A DNA stretch of 17,502 nt, taken from Dehalococcoidia bacterium. Its GTDB lineage: Bacteria; Chloroflexota; Dehalococcoidia; SM23-28-2. Made by a program: the position numbers and the translations under genes. The stretch is taken from assembly GCA_022866185.1 (NCBI GenBank), contig JALHUG010000061.1, positions 1-17,502 of the forward strand, written 5' to 3'. Numbering within the stretch: position 1 is the stretch's first letter; every line of letters starts with the position of its first letter. Shown here in pieces: positions 1 through 6,021 of the stretch. A model generated the notes under the pieces. It was not told the origin of the DNA. It searched no databases and saw nothing but the letters and a program-made list of their open reading frames with translations.

Positions 1-1
1 G

Positions 2-277
2 CGGCTGCTGCGCAGCGCGGTCTACAAGCGGCGCAACGAGATGATCCTGCGCATCCTGGAGCAGCACACCGGCGTGTCCCACGCTCCCTACCGTACGCGG
101 GCCATCTGGAGTCCGCTGCTGCCCGAGGACCGCAGCCGCCTGGTGGAGGACGAGGCGCGCCTGGTGGAGGCGGGCATCCACTCGCGCCGTCGCGCCGCCG
201 ACGAGCTGGGGGTGGAGGACCCGGAGACAGAGTTCGCCCGCTGGCTGGCAGAGGAGGGAGAGAGGGGGGAGGTGTGA
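2..277 (+). CDS. Probable phage portal protein, C-terminal fragment
   Basis: This is an open frame entering from the left edge, so only the last 91 residues are present. The visible part is charged and helical: a basic stretch (YKRRNE), a short Trp/Pro segment, then an Arg/Glu-rich helix ending in an acidic tail. Such a tail (RRRAADELGVEDPETEF) is common at the C-terminus of phage portal proteins, where trailing helices follow the ring-forming core. Its place upstream of scaffold and capsid genes fits the usual terminase-portal-scaffold-capsid order. The core fold is outside the window, so the name rests on tail character and position. The stop codon overlaps the next start in a GTGA arrangement, which suggests translational coupling. 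A head-morphogenesis protein is the main alternative. Confidence 0.5.
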   Translation, partial: RLLRSAVYKRRNEMILRILEQHTGVSHAPYRTRAIWSPLLPEDRSRLVEDEARLVEAGIHSRRRAADELGVEDPETEFARWLAEEGERGEV

Positions 278-978
278 CAATTGACCGTAGGCCCCGTGAG
301 CGATATGCTATGGATACAGCGCACTGGGCGGAAGGAGAGCGCGTGGACACCAGAAACGCGACGTTGGCGCGTTACAGCATCGTGGTCGTGCTCCGGGAGC
401 TGAGGTTCGGGCCGGTCCTGAACGAGCTGGGCCGCAAGCTCCTTCCTGGTCATCCGTCGCCGCTCATCACAGAAATACCGAACCAGGTGCTGGCGGTGGT
501 CTACCCGGATCGTCAGATACAGTGTCAGTTTGCCAATCGTAGGGTGGATGTGAGTGACACGCGAGGCGCTACGCCTGGAGCAGACCCGTTTCCCCTGGTC
601 GCGATCAATGCAGTAGCGGCGGCTCGCGAGGCCAGCGGGGCGGGGATCGTCGCGTACGGTTACAACTTCGAGCTGCATATGCCCCTAGGCGACGGCGATG
701 CGGGTACCTTCCTTAGGACCAGATTCTTCAAGAACCCCACAGACATCGGCGACGCTTTTGGGGGAACGGTAGGGCCGGTGGGAATCGCCGCATCAGTCAC
801 TCTCCCCGACTGTGCCATCAATTTTGATATCGGCCCCATTCCTGAGCGGGCGGGCTACGCTAGGGCGTACGTTAACTATCACTACGAGCCTGGAACGCCT
901 CCCTCAGACCCAGGTGCGCTCACTGAAGAGGTCGACCGAAAGTACGAACAATTTCGGGCCGCTCTCGAGAAGCTCTAG
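274..978 (+). CDS. Unrecognised protein in phage cargo block
   Basis: I do not recognise this 234-residue protein. It has no signal peptide, no clear membrane segment and no Cys motif. The N-terminus is basic. The middle contains a hydrophobic patch (SIVVVLRELRFG), several short strands and Gly-rich turns, and the C-terminus is an acidic-basic helix (VDRKYEQFRAALEKL). Repeated short beta-prone stretches such as INFDIGPIP and AYVNYHYEP suggest a mixed alpha/beta soluble fold. The chosen GTG overlaps the upstream stop and sits behind a purine-rich ribosome site; the ATG at 310 is an alternative. Base composition is less GC-biased than in the head genes, and the next two genes follow with little spacing, so I read 274-1790 as one acquired cargo unit. 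Its role next to a toxin-antitoxin-like pair is unknown. Confidence 0.6.
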   Translation: MTIDRRPRERYAMDTAHWAEGERVDTRNATLARYSIVVVLRELRFGPVLNELGRKLLPGHPSPLITEIPNQVLAVVYPDRQIQCQFANRRVDVSDTRGATPGADPFPLVAINAVAAAREASGAGIVAYGYNFELHMPLGDGDAGTFLRTRFFKNPTDIGDAFGGTVGPVGIAASVTLPDCAINFDIGPIPERAGYARAYVNYHYEPGTPPSDPGALTEEVDRKYEQFRAALEKL

Positions 979-990
979 CTGGAGGCGGCC

Positions 991-1422
991 ATGGTTTCTG
1001 CAACAGAGTCCAGAGAGACGAGGAGCCATCCCAGCAGTGCAGACGCAGCTTCTGACGGGATTGCCGGCGCTTGGCGCGACATCTCGCTGGACGCCGTCCT
1101 CAGGTTGAGAGACAGGGGCCTTCTCGCACAGATAGAAGCCTATGATCTCCGGTCCTACATCCAAGGAGAGGCAGCTAACCACGGTTGCATTTGTCTGGTG
1201 GAGGGCAAATGGGAAGACGGTGAGATCGATCTGCTGTTCGTGGTGGAGGGTGACCTATACGACGGCGAGAGCGCTGTGCTGCCAATCGTGCACCGCCTGC
1301 AATGCACGTTCCCCAGTATCGCCTTTGACGTGATGGTCCTGCCCGCATCGAGCCATGATCCGCACTCTCGCTGGGGCACCGCCTCGGAGGTTTTTTACCG
1401 CCGCCAGCAGGCAACGACATGA
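991..1422 (+). CDS. Putative MNT-type nucleotidyltransferase, antitoxin-like
   Basis: This 143-residue protein precedes a HEPN-like gene with a 4-base ATGA overlap. The segment GEIDLLFVVEGD (about residues 76-87) resembles the S-D-x-D strand of minimal nucleotidyltransferases. A second strand with an acidic residue (AFDVMVLP) lies about 30 residues later, as expected for the third carboxylate. The usual GS motif is not clear and the first Asp of SDxD is replaced by Glu, so the protein is divergent. In characterised MNT-HEPN (type VII) modules the MNT protein neutralises the HEPN RNase by nucleotidylating it. Here that role is inferred from gene order and these weak motifs. A GGAGGC ribosome site precedes the ATG. 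Other small regulatory proteins remain possible. Confidence 0.45.
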   Translation: MVSATESRETRSHPSSADAASDGIAGAWRDISLDAVLRLRDRGLLAQIEAYDLRSYIQGEAANHGCICLVEGKWEDGEIDLLFVVEGDLYDGESAVLPIVHRLQCTFPSIAFDVMVLPASSHDPHSRWGTASEVFYRRQQATT

Positions 1423-1790
1423 GGACAACAGCTGAACACCTGCAAAAGGCCAGGCACAACCTGGCCTTTCTGAACACAATAGACGCCGCGGACGACACCT
1501 TTGCCGATTGGGCTATTGTCATCCTCTTCTATCGCGCCTTGCACCTGGTAAGCGCCGTCATGCACAGCCAGGGGAGGGATCACGGTAGCAGCCACGCGGA
1601 GAGGCAGCAACAAGTGGCCGCTATGTTTCCGCCGCGCACAGCCCAGTCATACCAACGGCTCCGCAGCCGGTCCAGAGTCGTCAGGTACGAGGAGGTCACC
1701 TCGACGGCTCGCGAGTTCGAGCGGCTTCTCAGTTCCGACTTTGAGCCCCTGCTCCGCGAGGTGCAGTCTCGCGTGCCAAACGCGGCATAG
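1419..1790 (+). CDS. HEPN-domain protein, probable toxin of an MNT/HEPN pair
   Basis: This 123-residue all-helical protein has the pattern of small HEPN proteins. The N-terminal helix (AEHLQKARHNLAFL) is followed by DWAIVILFYRALHLV, a helix of the FYxALH type, then a loop with HGSSHAERQ, and a helix ending in RLRSRSRVVRYE. HEPN proteins often act as RNases using an R-x4-6-H signature. Here the R/H pair that would serve is uncertain (R in FYRALH, or the downstream His and Arg residues). The start overlaps the MNT-like stop as ATGA, so the two are probably made in fixed ratio. A strong hairpin follows at 1837-1863. In a prophage such a pair could act as an addiction or anti-phage module. This functional reading is inference. 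Confidence 0.55.
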   Translation: MRTTAEHLQKARHNLAFLNTIDAADDTFADWAIVILFYRALHLVSAVMHSQGRDHGSSHAERQQQVAAMFPPRTAQSYQRLRSRSRVVRYEEVTSTAREFERLLSSDFEPLLREVQSRVPNAA

Positions 1791-1836
1791 CCCGCTGCTT
1801 GCTGTCAGGCTTAGCCCTCGACCCCCACAGATCACG

Positions 1837-1863
1837 GGCGCCCCGGCCTTGCACCGGGGCGCC
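1837..1863. terminator. Perfect 10-bp hairpin between converging genes
   Basis: The arms GGCGCCCCGG (1837-1846) and CCGGGGCGCC (1854-1863) pair perfectly around a 7-base loop. It lies between the end of the HEPN-like gene and the end of the leftward lipoprotein gene, the expected place for a bidirectional terminator. Neither side has a good T-tract, so termination efficiency is uncertain. Confidence 0.6.
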
Positions 1864-1889
1864 GCGAGTGTCTTGCCGATTGGTGCCGT

Positions 1890-2639
1890 CTACTGGACAG
1901 CGGCCTCTATCTTGTCGGCCATCGTCTGCGCTAGGGGCACCGCGTCAGCGGCGGTGCCGCCGCCCATGGCCATCGTCATGGCCACCGCCAGCACTGGCCC
2001 CTCGCCAAAGAACACCATCTCGCAGTCCATAACGCCCACCTGGGGCATCTCCATCGTCATGCCCATGCCGTAGGCCTGGTCGCCCAGGGCGGAGACGTCC
2101 AGCTCGCGGGTGTCGAGAAGGGTCAGTCCCAGTTCCGAGTAGGAGCCCATCATGTCGAAGGCCTGCTCCATCTCTTTGGGGCTCAGGTTGTCTATCTGCG
2201 AGAAGGCCTCCTCCAAGAGCGTGTCGTCCTCCATCAGGATAACCATGGAAATGATCATGTCTTTGCTCGCTGGGGTGGCAAACATGCTCATGTGGGCTGT
2301 CATTCCCTGGGGTAAGGGCAGGTTCAGGAAATCGGAGTCGAGATTCAGGTCCATGCTGCCCAGCGAGGAGAAGCGGACCGGCACGTCGTCCTCGCTCAGC
2401 ACCAGCTCGTCCAGGTCCTCCGCCAGGCCCGCTGCCGGCGAGGGGCTGGGCGCTGCCGTCGGCGTGGCCGCTGCCGTCGGCGTGGCCACCGCGGTCGCCA
2501 CCGGCGGCGCCTGACCTTCCTGGCCGCTGCCTCCGCCGCCTGTCTCATCGGCGGGCTGCTTCTCAACACCGCCCGATCCGCAGGCGAGCACCAGCGCCAG
2601 CATCGCCACCAGTACTACCGCTGCCAGAAATCTTTTCAT
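1890..2639 (-). CDS. Secreted lipoprotein, function unknown (possible prophage moron)
   Basis: This 249-residue precursor starts with a basic MKR and a hydrophobic signal segment ending in the lipobox LALVLAC (Cys at residue 20), so it should be cleaved by signal peptidase II and lipid-anchored. A low-complexity Gly/Gln then Ala/Thr/Pro linker (about residues 21-72) leads to an acidic globular domain rich in Met (for example MGMTMEM and VAMTMAMGG). I do not recognise the domain. The start at 2639 is chosen because GGGGGGAG lies just upstream on that strand and the lipobox distance is right; the frame stays open for 40 more codons without signal-like sequence. It runs opposite to the head genes around it, as cargo (moron) genes do. 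Phage lipoproteins can block superinfection, but nothing here proves that role. Confidence 0.75.
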   Translation of the reverse strand: MKRFLAAVVLVAMLALVLACGSGGVEKQPADETGGGGSGQEGQAPPVATAVATPTAAATPTAAPSPSPAAGLAEDLDELVLSEDDVPVRFSSLGSMDLNLDSDFLNLPLPQGMTAHMSMFATPASKDMIISMVILMEDDTLLEEAFSQIDNLSPKEMEQAFDMMGSYSELGLTLLDTRELDVSALGDQAYGMGMTMEMPQVGVMDCEMVFFGEGPVLAVAMTMAMGGGTAADAVPLAQTMADKIEAAVQ

Positions 2640-2788
2640 CTCTCCCCCCTCATGGAAATCCGCCCCTGCAAAGTCTGCACAATACTCCCAAACAGATAAG
2701 AGGACGACCACATACGATTTGTTACAACAACTGGCCGATGTGACACGTAACTGATTCATGATTGGTAAGTTCTGAACTCCCCGCTTCG

Positions 2789-2869
2789 CACACGACCGCA
2801 GCCTGAAGGCTGCGGCATGGGGAGGCGAATCCGATGCCCCCCCGCCTTCAGGCGGGGGTCGAGAATCAA
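2789..2869 (+). repeat. Structured repeat, copy A
   Basis: This 81-base segment contains two stem-loops: 2796-2803 with 2808-2815 (8 bp, loop TGAA) and 2839-2846 with 2851-2858 (8 bp, loop TTCA). Between them lies the string GCATGGGG followed by AATCCGATGCC. A second copy at 15359-15442 shares about three quarters of its bases, and its second hairpin keeps pairing with different bases. Both copies end in GTCGAG-A/G-ATCAA. The 3-prime hairpin and TCAA end resemble the right end of IS200/IS605-type elements, where the TnpB guide-RNA scaffold lies, but no transposase or tnpB is nearby. Confidence 0.6.
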
Positions 2870-2908
2870 ACCATCAACGGCGAACCAGTGGGATGTGACA
2901 TCTCATCC

Positions 2909-2938
2909 TTGACGTGGATAGAACAGATGTCCTACTAT
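2909..2938 (+). promoter_or_regulatory. Sigma-70-like promoter for scaffold/capsid genes
   Basis: TTGACG (2909-2914) and TACTAT (2933-2938) are separated by 18 bases, with predicted transcription start near 2945. It stands about 30 bases upstream of the scaffold-like start. This promoter would drive scaffold and capsid, and in the integrated state would read on into the integrase gene in the antisense direction. Confidence 0.55.
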
Positions 2939-2975
2939 AGCCCTCGCCAAGATTAGCTAGCGGAGGTTTTGCACA

Positions 2976-3488
2976 GTGACAGACGAAGAGACAACTGCCC
3001 TTCAGGACGAGCTAGCTGATGCCCAGGCGGAGGTCGACCGCCTGCAGACCATCGCCGCCGACCGCGAGGCGCGAGCTGCCCACCTGGAGGAGACCTTGGC
3101 CCAGCTCCGGGAGGAGCAAGGCCAGCTCTCCACCTCCCTGGGCGAGGCCCAGGCCCAGGTTGCCGCCCGCGACGAGGAGATGGCTGCCCTCCGCCAGGAG
3201 GCGGAAGCGCTCCAGGCCGGCCTCAAGGCGGCGGCCAGCAAGTATCGCGATGTCCTGCTGGCCGGCAGGCCGGAGGTGCCGCCCGATCTGGTGAGCGGCG
3301 AGACGGTGGAGGAGGTGGATGAGCGGCTCGAGGCGGCCCTGCGCATGGTCGCGCAGCTACGCAGCCACCTGGAGTCGCAAGCTCAGGCCCTGCGGGTGCC
3401 CACCGGTGCCCCCGCTCGGCGCGCCCCCGACCTCTCGGCGCTCAGCCCCGGCGAGAAGATCGCCTACGGCCTGTCACGGCAACGGTAG
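2976..3488 (+). CDS. Coiled-coil phage scaffolding-like protein
   Basis: This 170-residue protein is almost wholly heptad-patterned, acidic and Ala/Glu/Gln-rich from residue 5 to about 95. A Pro-containing hinge (GRPEVPPDLV) follows, then a second helical region (to about 140), and a short basic Pro-rich tail (PTGAPARRAPDLSAL...). Long coiled-coil proteins immediately upstream of the major capsid gene are typically internal scaffolds that template procapsid assembly and are then lost. The C-terminal tail of scaffolds often contacts the capsid protein, and the basic end here suits that. The start is GTG behind a GGAGG site at about 2961. The next start (capsid) is 38 bases downstream. Sequence similarity was not testable, so the role rests on composition and position. 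Confidence 0.65.
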   Translation: MTDEETTALQDELADAQAEVDRLQTIAADREARAAHLEETLAQLREEQGQLSTSLGEAQAQVAARDEEMAALRQEAEALQAGLKAAASKYRDVLLAGRPEVPPDLVSGETVEEVDERLEAALRMVAQLRSHLESQAQALRVPTGAPARRAPDLSALSPGEKIAYGLSRQR

Positions 3489-3526
3489 CAGCGACGGTTC
3501 AAGCAAAGGAAAGGAGTGTGTAGAAA

Positions 3527-3655
3527 ATGGCCCTAACCCTGGCCGAAGCATCCAAGCTTTCCAACGACGTCCTCCTAGCGGGCGTCATCGAGACGATCAT
3601 CAAGGATAGCCCCATCCTCCAGGTACTGCCCTTCATCGAGATGACGGGCACGTAA
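3527..3655 (+). pseudogene. Major capsid protein, 5-prime fragment (interrupted by mobile element)
   Basis: This 42-codon frame begins behind a strong AAGGAG site at about 3510. It carries 38 native residues (MALTLAEASKLSNDVLLAGV onward, ending VLPFIE) and then four residues read from inserted DNA before a TAA at 3653. VLPF(I/E)E is a typical N-terminal arm ending of HK97-fold capsid proteins, where it is followed by VGNxLxYNRE. That continuation occurs in frame at 14557. The gene is therefore split rather than decayed: no other lesion is visible in either half. In the integrated state only a 42-residue peptide can be made. Joined to the right half it gives 295 residues, a normal size for this family. 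Confidence 0.9.
3627..3653. other. Left attachment-site junction (attL) of the integrated element
   Basis: The capsid half-site TGCCC-ttc-ATC (3627-3637) meets the central GA (3638-3639). The element half-site GATGACG then GGCACGT (ending 3653) follows. TCGAGAT (3636-3642) recurs at 14552-14558. The GA is the exact centre of both reconstructed parental sites and is the likely 2-base overlap exchanged by the serine integrase. Confidence 0.85.
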
Positions 3656-5138
3656 GGGCACCCTCCACCGTGACGCTGCCATCGTCGTTGACCACTACCT
3701 TGTCCACGAGCTGCCGTACCAGGCCCGCCCACGCCGCGTTGCCAGGCTCGGCCTCCCACTCGCCCTGTGGCCCTAGCGCGCCCACGGCCTCGCTGAACGT
3801 GGTTGCCGCGTCACGCAGCAGGGCCGCCAGGTTGCGCAGGCGTGCCGCGTCCACCGGCGCGCGTAGCAGGTTGGCCAGGTCAGCCTCCGCCGTCCTGCGC
3901 TCACGTGCCACCTCGCCTAGCTGCTCCGTCAGCTCAACGTCGGTCAGCAGGCCCTTGCGCGCCAGGCGTTGCGCCCGCCGCCGTTCCTCGTCTAGCCCGT
4001 CCAGCCGCTGGCGTAGGCGTACCACGTCGTCCTCCCGCTCGGCACCGGCGGTGTCGGCCCGCTCGTCATAGACGCTGGCTTCCCGCAGGAGGTGCTCAGG
4101 GTCGGTGAGCAGCCGCGTGACGTGGCGTCGCACCAGCGCCTCCAGCTCGTCGGCGGGCCAGCTCCACCTGACGCCCTCGTGCCCCGCTGCCGGCCCACGC
4201 TCCCGTCGCCGTCGGCAGCAGTAGGTGCGCCGCCCGCTGGCCTGCCGACGCACGGAGAACTTCGACCCGCAGCGGCCACACCACACCAGGCCACCCAGCA
4301 GCCAGGGCTCAACGCTCGGCCTGGGCCGCACGACCTGCCGGCGCTGCAGCGCTGCGTTGGCGGCCTCCCAGGTCACCACGCTCACCAATGGCGGGCAGGT
4401 CATGGGCAGGCCCGCGTATGACCCCTCACCAGCGTAGCGGCGAGCGTGCACCAGCTTGGCCACCGTGCGCCAGGACAGCACTGCTAGCCCCTCGGCCGCC
4501 AGCCGTGTTGCGATGGCGCGCACGCCCAGGCCCTCAACGGTCAGGGCAAACACCCGTCGCACGACGTCCGCCTGCTCCGGCTCCACCTCCAACCCCGCCC
4601 GCACGAGCCTGCCCTTGGCGTCACGCTCACCCCGCCGGACGTAGCCGTAGGGCGTTCGTGAGGCCAGGTAGTGGGTGCCCGCGCGCACGACCCGCTGTCG
4701 CCCGTACATCGTGTTCTGCCGCACGGTAGCGCGGTAGACCGCGTTCATGGTCCGCGTGGTGCCCCGCGCCATCACCCCGAACGGCGACAGGTCGTCGTCA
4801 GGCAGCGGCTCGGTCACGCTGGTGATGGGCGCGCCCAGGGCCTTTAGGCTCTTCTCGGCTAGCAGGGTCACCAGCTCGTCGCGCCCGACGCGGCTCAGGT
4901 CGTAGACCACCGTGCGCGTAACGCCGCGCTCCTCACGCAGGAAGGCCAGCAGCGCCGCCCCGCCTGGCCGCTCGTCAAGGGGCACCGTGCCCGACACGCC
5001 CTCGTCGCGAAGCTCGCGCACGACCTCGTAGCCACGGGCCGCGCACGCGTCGCGTACCACCATGAGCTGCGTCTCGATGGTCTCCTGGCGCTCCTGGAGG
5101 TCGGTTGAGACCCTGGCGTAGACGGCTACGCGCTCCAT
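3633..5138 (-). CDS. Large serine recombinase (integrase)
   Basis: This 501-residue protein has the layout of large serine integrases. The N-terminal resolvase domain has VYARVSTD with nucleophile Ser11, and the DLSRVGRD motif. The recombinase domain spans about residues 150-260 (TPYGYVRRG, GVRAIATRLA). A zinc ribbon (WCGRCG... and YCC, about residues 285-310) is followed by a coiled coil (EEDDVVRLRQRLDGL and on) and a short C-terminal domain. It would catalyse exchange at a 2-base overlap, here GA at 3638. Excision normally needs a directionality factor, and none is obvious. The start ATG lies behind GGAAGGA and two bases after the upstream small gene. The stop codon is supplied by capsid-gene DNA: in the circular form the frame reads 16 residues further. 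I see no inactivating change. Confidence 0.95.
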   Translation of the reverse strand: MERVAVYARVSTDLQERQETIETQLMVVRDACAARGYEVVRELRDEGVSGTVPLDERPGGAALLAFLREERGVTRTVVYDLSRVGRDELVTLLAEKSLKALGAPITSVTEPLPDDDLSPFGVMARGTTRTMNAVYRATVRQNTMYGRQRVVRAGTHYLASRTPYGYVRRGERDAKGRLVRAGLEVEPEQADVVRRVFALTVEGLGVRAIATRLAAEGLAVLSWRTVAKLVHARRYAGEGSYAGLPMTCPPLVSVVTWEAANAALQRRQVVRPRPSVEPWLLGGLVWCGRCGSKFSVRRQASGRRTYCCRRRRERGPAAGHEGVRWSWPADELEALVRRHVTRLLTDPEHLLREASVYDERADTAGAEREDDVVRLRQRLDGLDEERRRAQRLARKGLLTDVELTEQLGEVARERRTAEADLANLLRAPVDAARLRNLAALLRDAATTFSEAVGALGPQGEWEAEPGNAAWAGLVRQLVDKVVVNDDGSVTVEGALTCPSSR

Positions 5139-5140
5139 CG

Positions 5141-5284
5141 TTATCCTTCCTTCCTAGGGACGCCGCGCGGCCTAGCGGCGTTACGCCCCCGCCACCACAG
5201 CAGGAGCGGCCCCAGCACCAGGAAGCCCGCCGCGACGTTCAGCGGGAGCCACCAGGCCAGGTGCGCCAACGCGTCAAGGCTCAC
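5141..5284 (-). CDS. 47-residue single-pass membrane peptide
   Basis: This short gene sits between the regulator and the integrase in one leftward operon. Its GTG overlaps the regulator stop as GTGA, and its TAA is two bases before the integrase ATG; both are signs of coupling. The peptide starts VSLDALAHLAWWLPL, continues with a hydrophobic run (NVAAGFLVLGPLLLWW, about residues 16-31) and ends in a basic tail (RGRNAARPRGVPRKEG), so a single membrane helix with a cytoplasmic C-terminus is likely. I do not recognise a family. Possible roles are membrane tethering or sensing linked to integrase control, a holin-like or toxic peptide, or a translation spacer. The tail also carries the integrase ribosome site. 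Confidence 0.6.
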   Translation of the reverse strand: MSLDALAHLAWWLPLNVAAGFLVLGPLLLWWRGRNAARPRGVPRKEG

Positions 5285-5697
5285 GCGCCTACTTCCTCAG
5301 CCGGTACGGGGTGACCTGCTTCGGCGGCCAGCCGTGCCTCCTCAGCCATCTCGTCCTCTGACGGGCAGGCACCCTCTGCCGGCGCGGGGGCTGCGTCCTC
5401 ACGCCGCCTCTCCGCCCAGGTCTTGGCCCGCTTGGCCTTGGGCTTGACCGGCGCGGGGGCCTCGGCCGCCAGCGCGTCAACGATCGCGGCCCTAAGCGCC
5501 GCGTTTGGCCCGCGCCCAGGGTAGGCGTGCTCAACCTCATAGATCCTCGCGGGTGACCGGTGCACGAGCGCCGCCAGGGTGGTGACCGTCATACCCCGCG
5601 CTAGGCGGGCGGTCTTGACGGTGGCCCCGTCCTCCGCCGTCCAGGGCGGCACCTTGGCCCTGGGCTCAGGCTTGGCCTGCTTCTTGGGCTTGGTCAT
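5281..5697 (-). CDS. XRE/Cro-type helix-turn-helix regulator
   Basis: This 138-residue protein has a basic N-terminus (MTKPKKQAKPEPRAK), then an XRE-like DNA-binding region at about residues 23-80. The pattern TVKTARLARGMTVTTLAAL is followed by VHRSPARIYEVEHA, matching the LKxARxxxGMTxxxLAxLxxxSxxxIxxIE signature. The C-terminal half is Ala/Pro/Lys then Glu-rich and looks disordered. It is the first gene of the leftward integrase operon, has a good AAGGAGG site, and probably represses its own promoter in 5698-5871. Two copies of ACAGGTTT there are candidate operators. A repressor-integrase operon suits a lysogeny-type switch controlling excision. Activator or directionality roles are not excluded. 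Confidence 0.7.
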   Translation of the reverse strand: MTKPKKQAKPEPRAKVPPWTAEDGATVKTARLARGMTVTTLAALVHRSPARIYEVEHAYPGRGPNAALRAAIVDALAAEAPAPVKPKAKRAKTWAERRREDAAPAPAEGACPSEDEMAEEARLAAEAGHPVPAEEVGA

Positions 5698-6021
5698 CGT
5701 GCGTCCTCCTTCCGTCTCTGCCTACGTGACGCTCCCACAGGTTTAGTCCCTCTACTAATAGAACGCTTTCGCGGGCTCGTTGTTACAGGTTTCGGAGGCC
5801 TTTTTGGGGCATTTTCTAGAGGCGCGGCGAGGGGCCTAGGGATCGCGAGGATTCCGCTGGCCCAGATAGGCTTGGAGACCGTTTCTGGGGGATCGTCACG
5901 CGGGGCGGTACGGGAGACTGGGGGCAAGGATCGTGGCGGTGGCAGGTTGGCCGGTTCTCTTGCCAACCCTTGCGGCTGCGAGTACGATGAGGGCGTACCT
6001 AGGGTGAAGAGCGGAAACGTG
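5698..6021. promoter_or_regulatory. Divergent control region between integrase operon and methyltransferase
   Basis: This 324-base gap separates divergent genes. It holds a direct repeat ACAGGTTT at 5737-5744 and 5785-5792 (48 bases apart), a near-palindrome TCTACTAATAGA between them, and a rightward promoter at 5960-5988. The repeats are candidate operators for the adjacent XRE protein. The leftward promoter is not clear: TATTAG read on the minus strand (5760-5755) is a possible -10 without a good -35. Confidence 0.45.
5960..5988 (+). promoter_or_regulatory. Sigma-70-like promoter for the methyltransferase
   Basis: TTGCCA (5960-5965) and TACGAT (5983-5988) are spaced exactly 17 bases, predicting a start near 5995. 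This makes the longer methyltransferase frame from 5872 unlikely to be used and supports initiation at 6022 (or GTG 6004). Confidence 0.55.

Noticed and set aside
88..678. 196-codon minus-strand frame at the left end
   Set aside because: Antisense to the portal tail and the 274-978 gene, Ser/Arg-rich, with no ribosome site.
2789..2869. CRISPR-like array
   Set aside because: Only one copy is present at each locus, 12.5 kb apart, with no spacer periodicity; it is a dispersed structured repeat.
3670..4729. Several plus-strand open frames opposite the integrase gene
   Set aside because: They are Arg/Pro/Ser-rich mirror frames caused by high GC opposite a clear integrase; no ribosome sites or domain patterns.
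5872..6021. Longer N-terminus for the methyltransferase from 5872
   Set aside because: The additional 50 residues are low-complexity Gly/Arg text and a good promoter (5960-5988) lies inside them.
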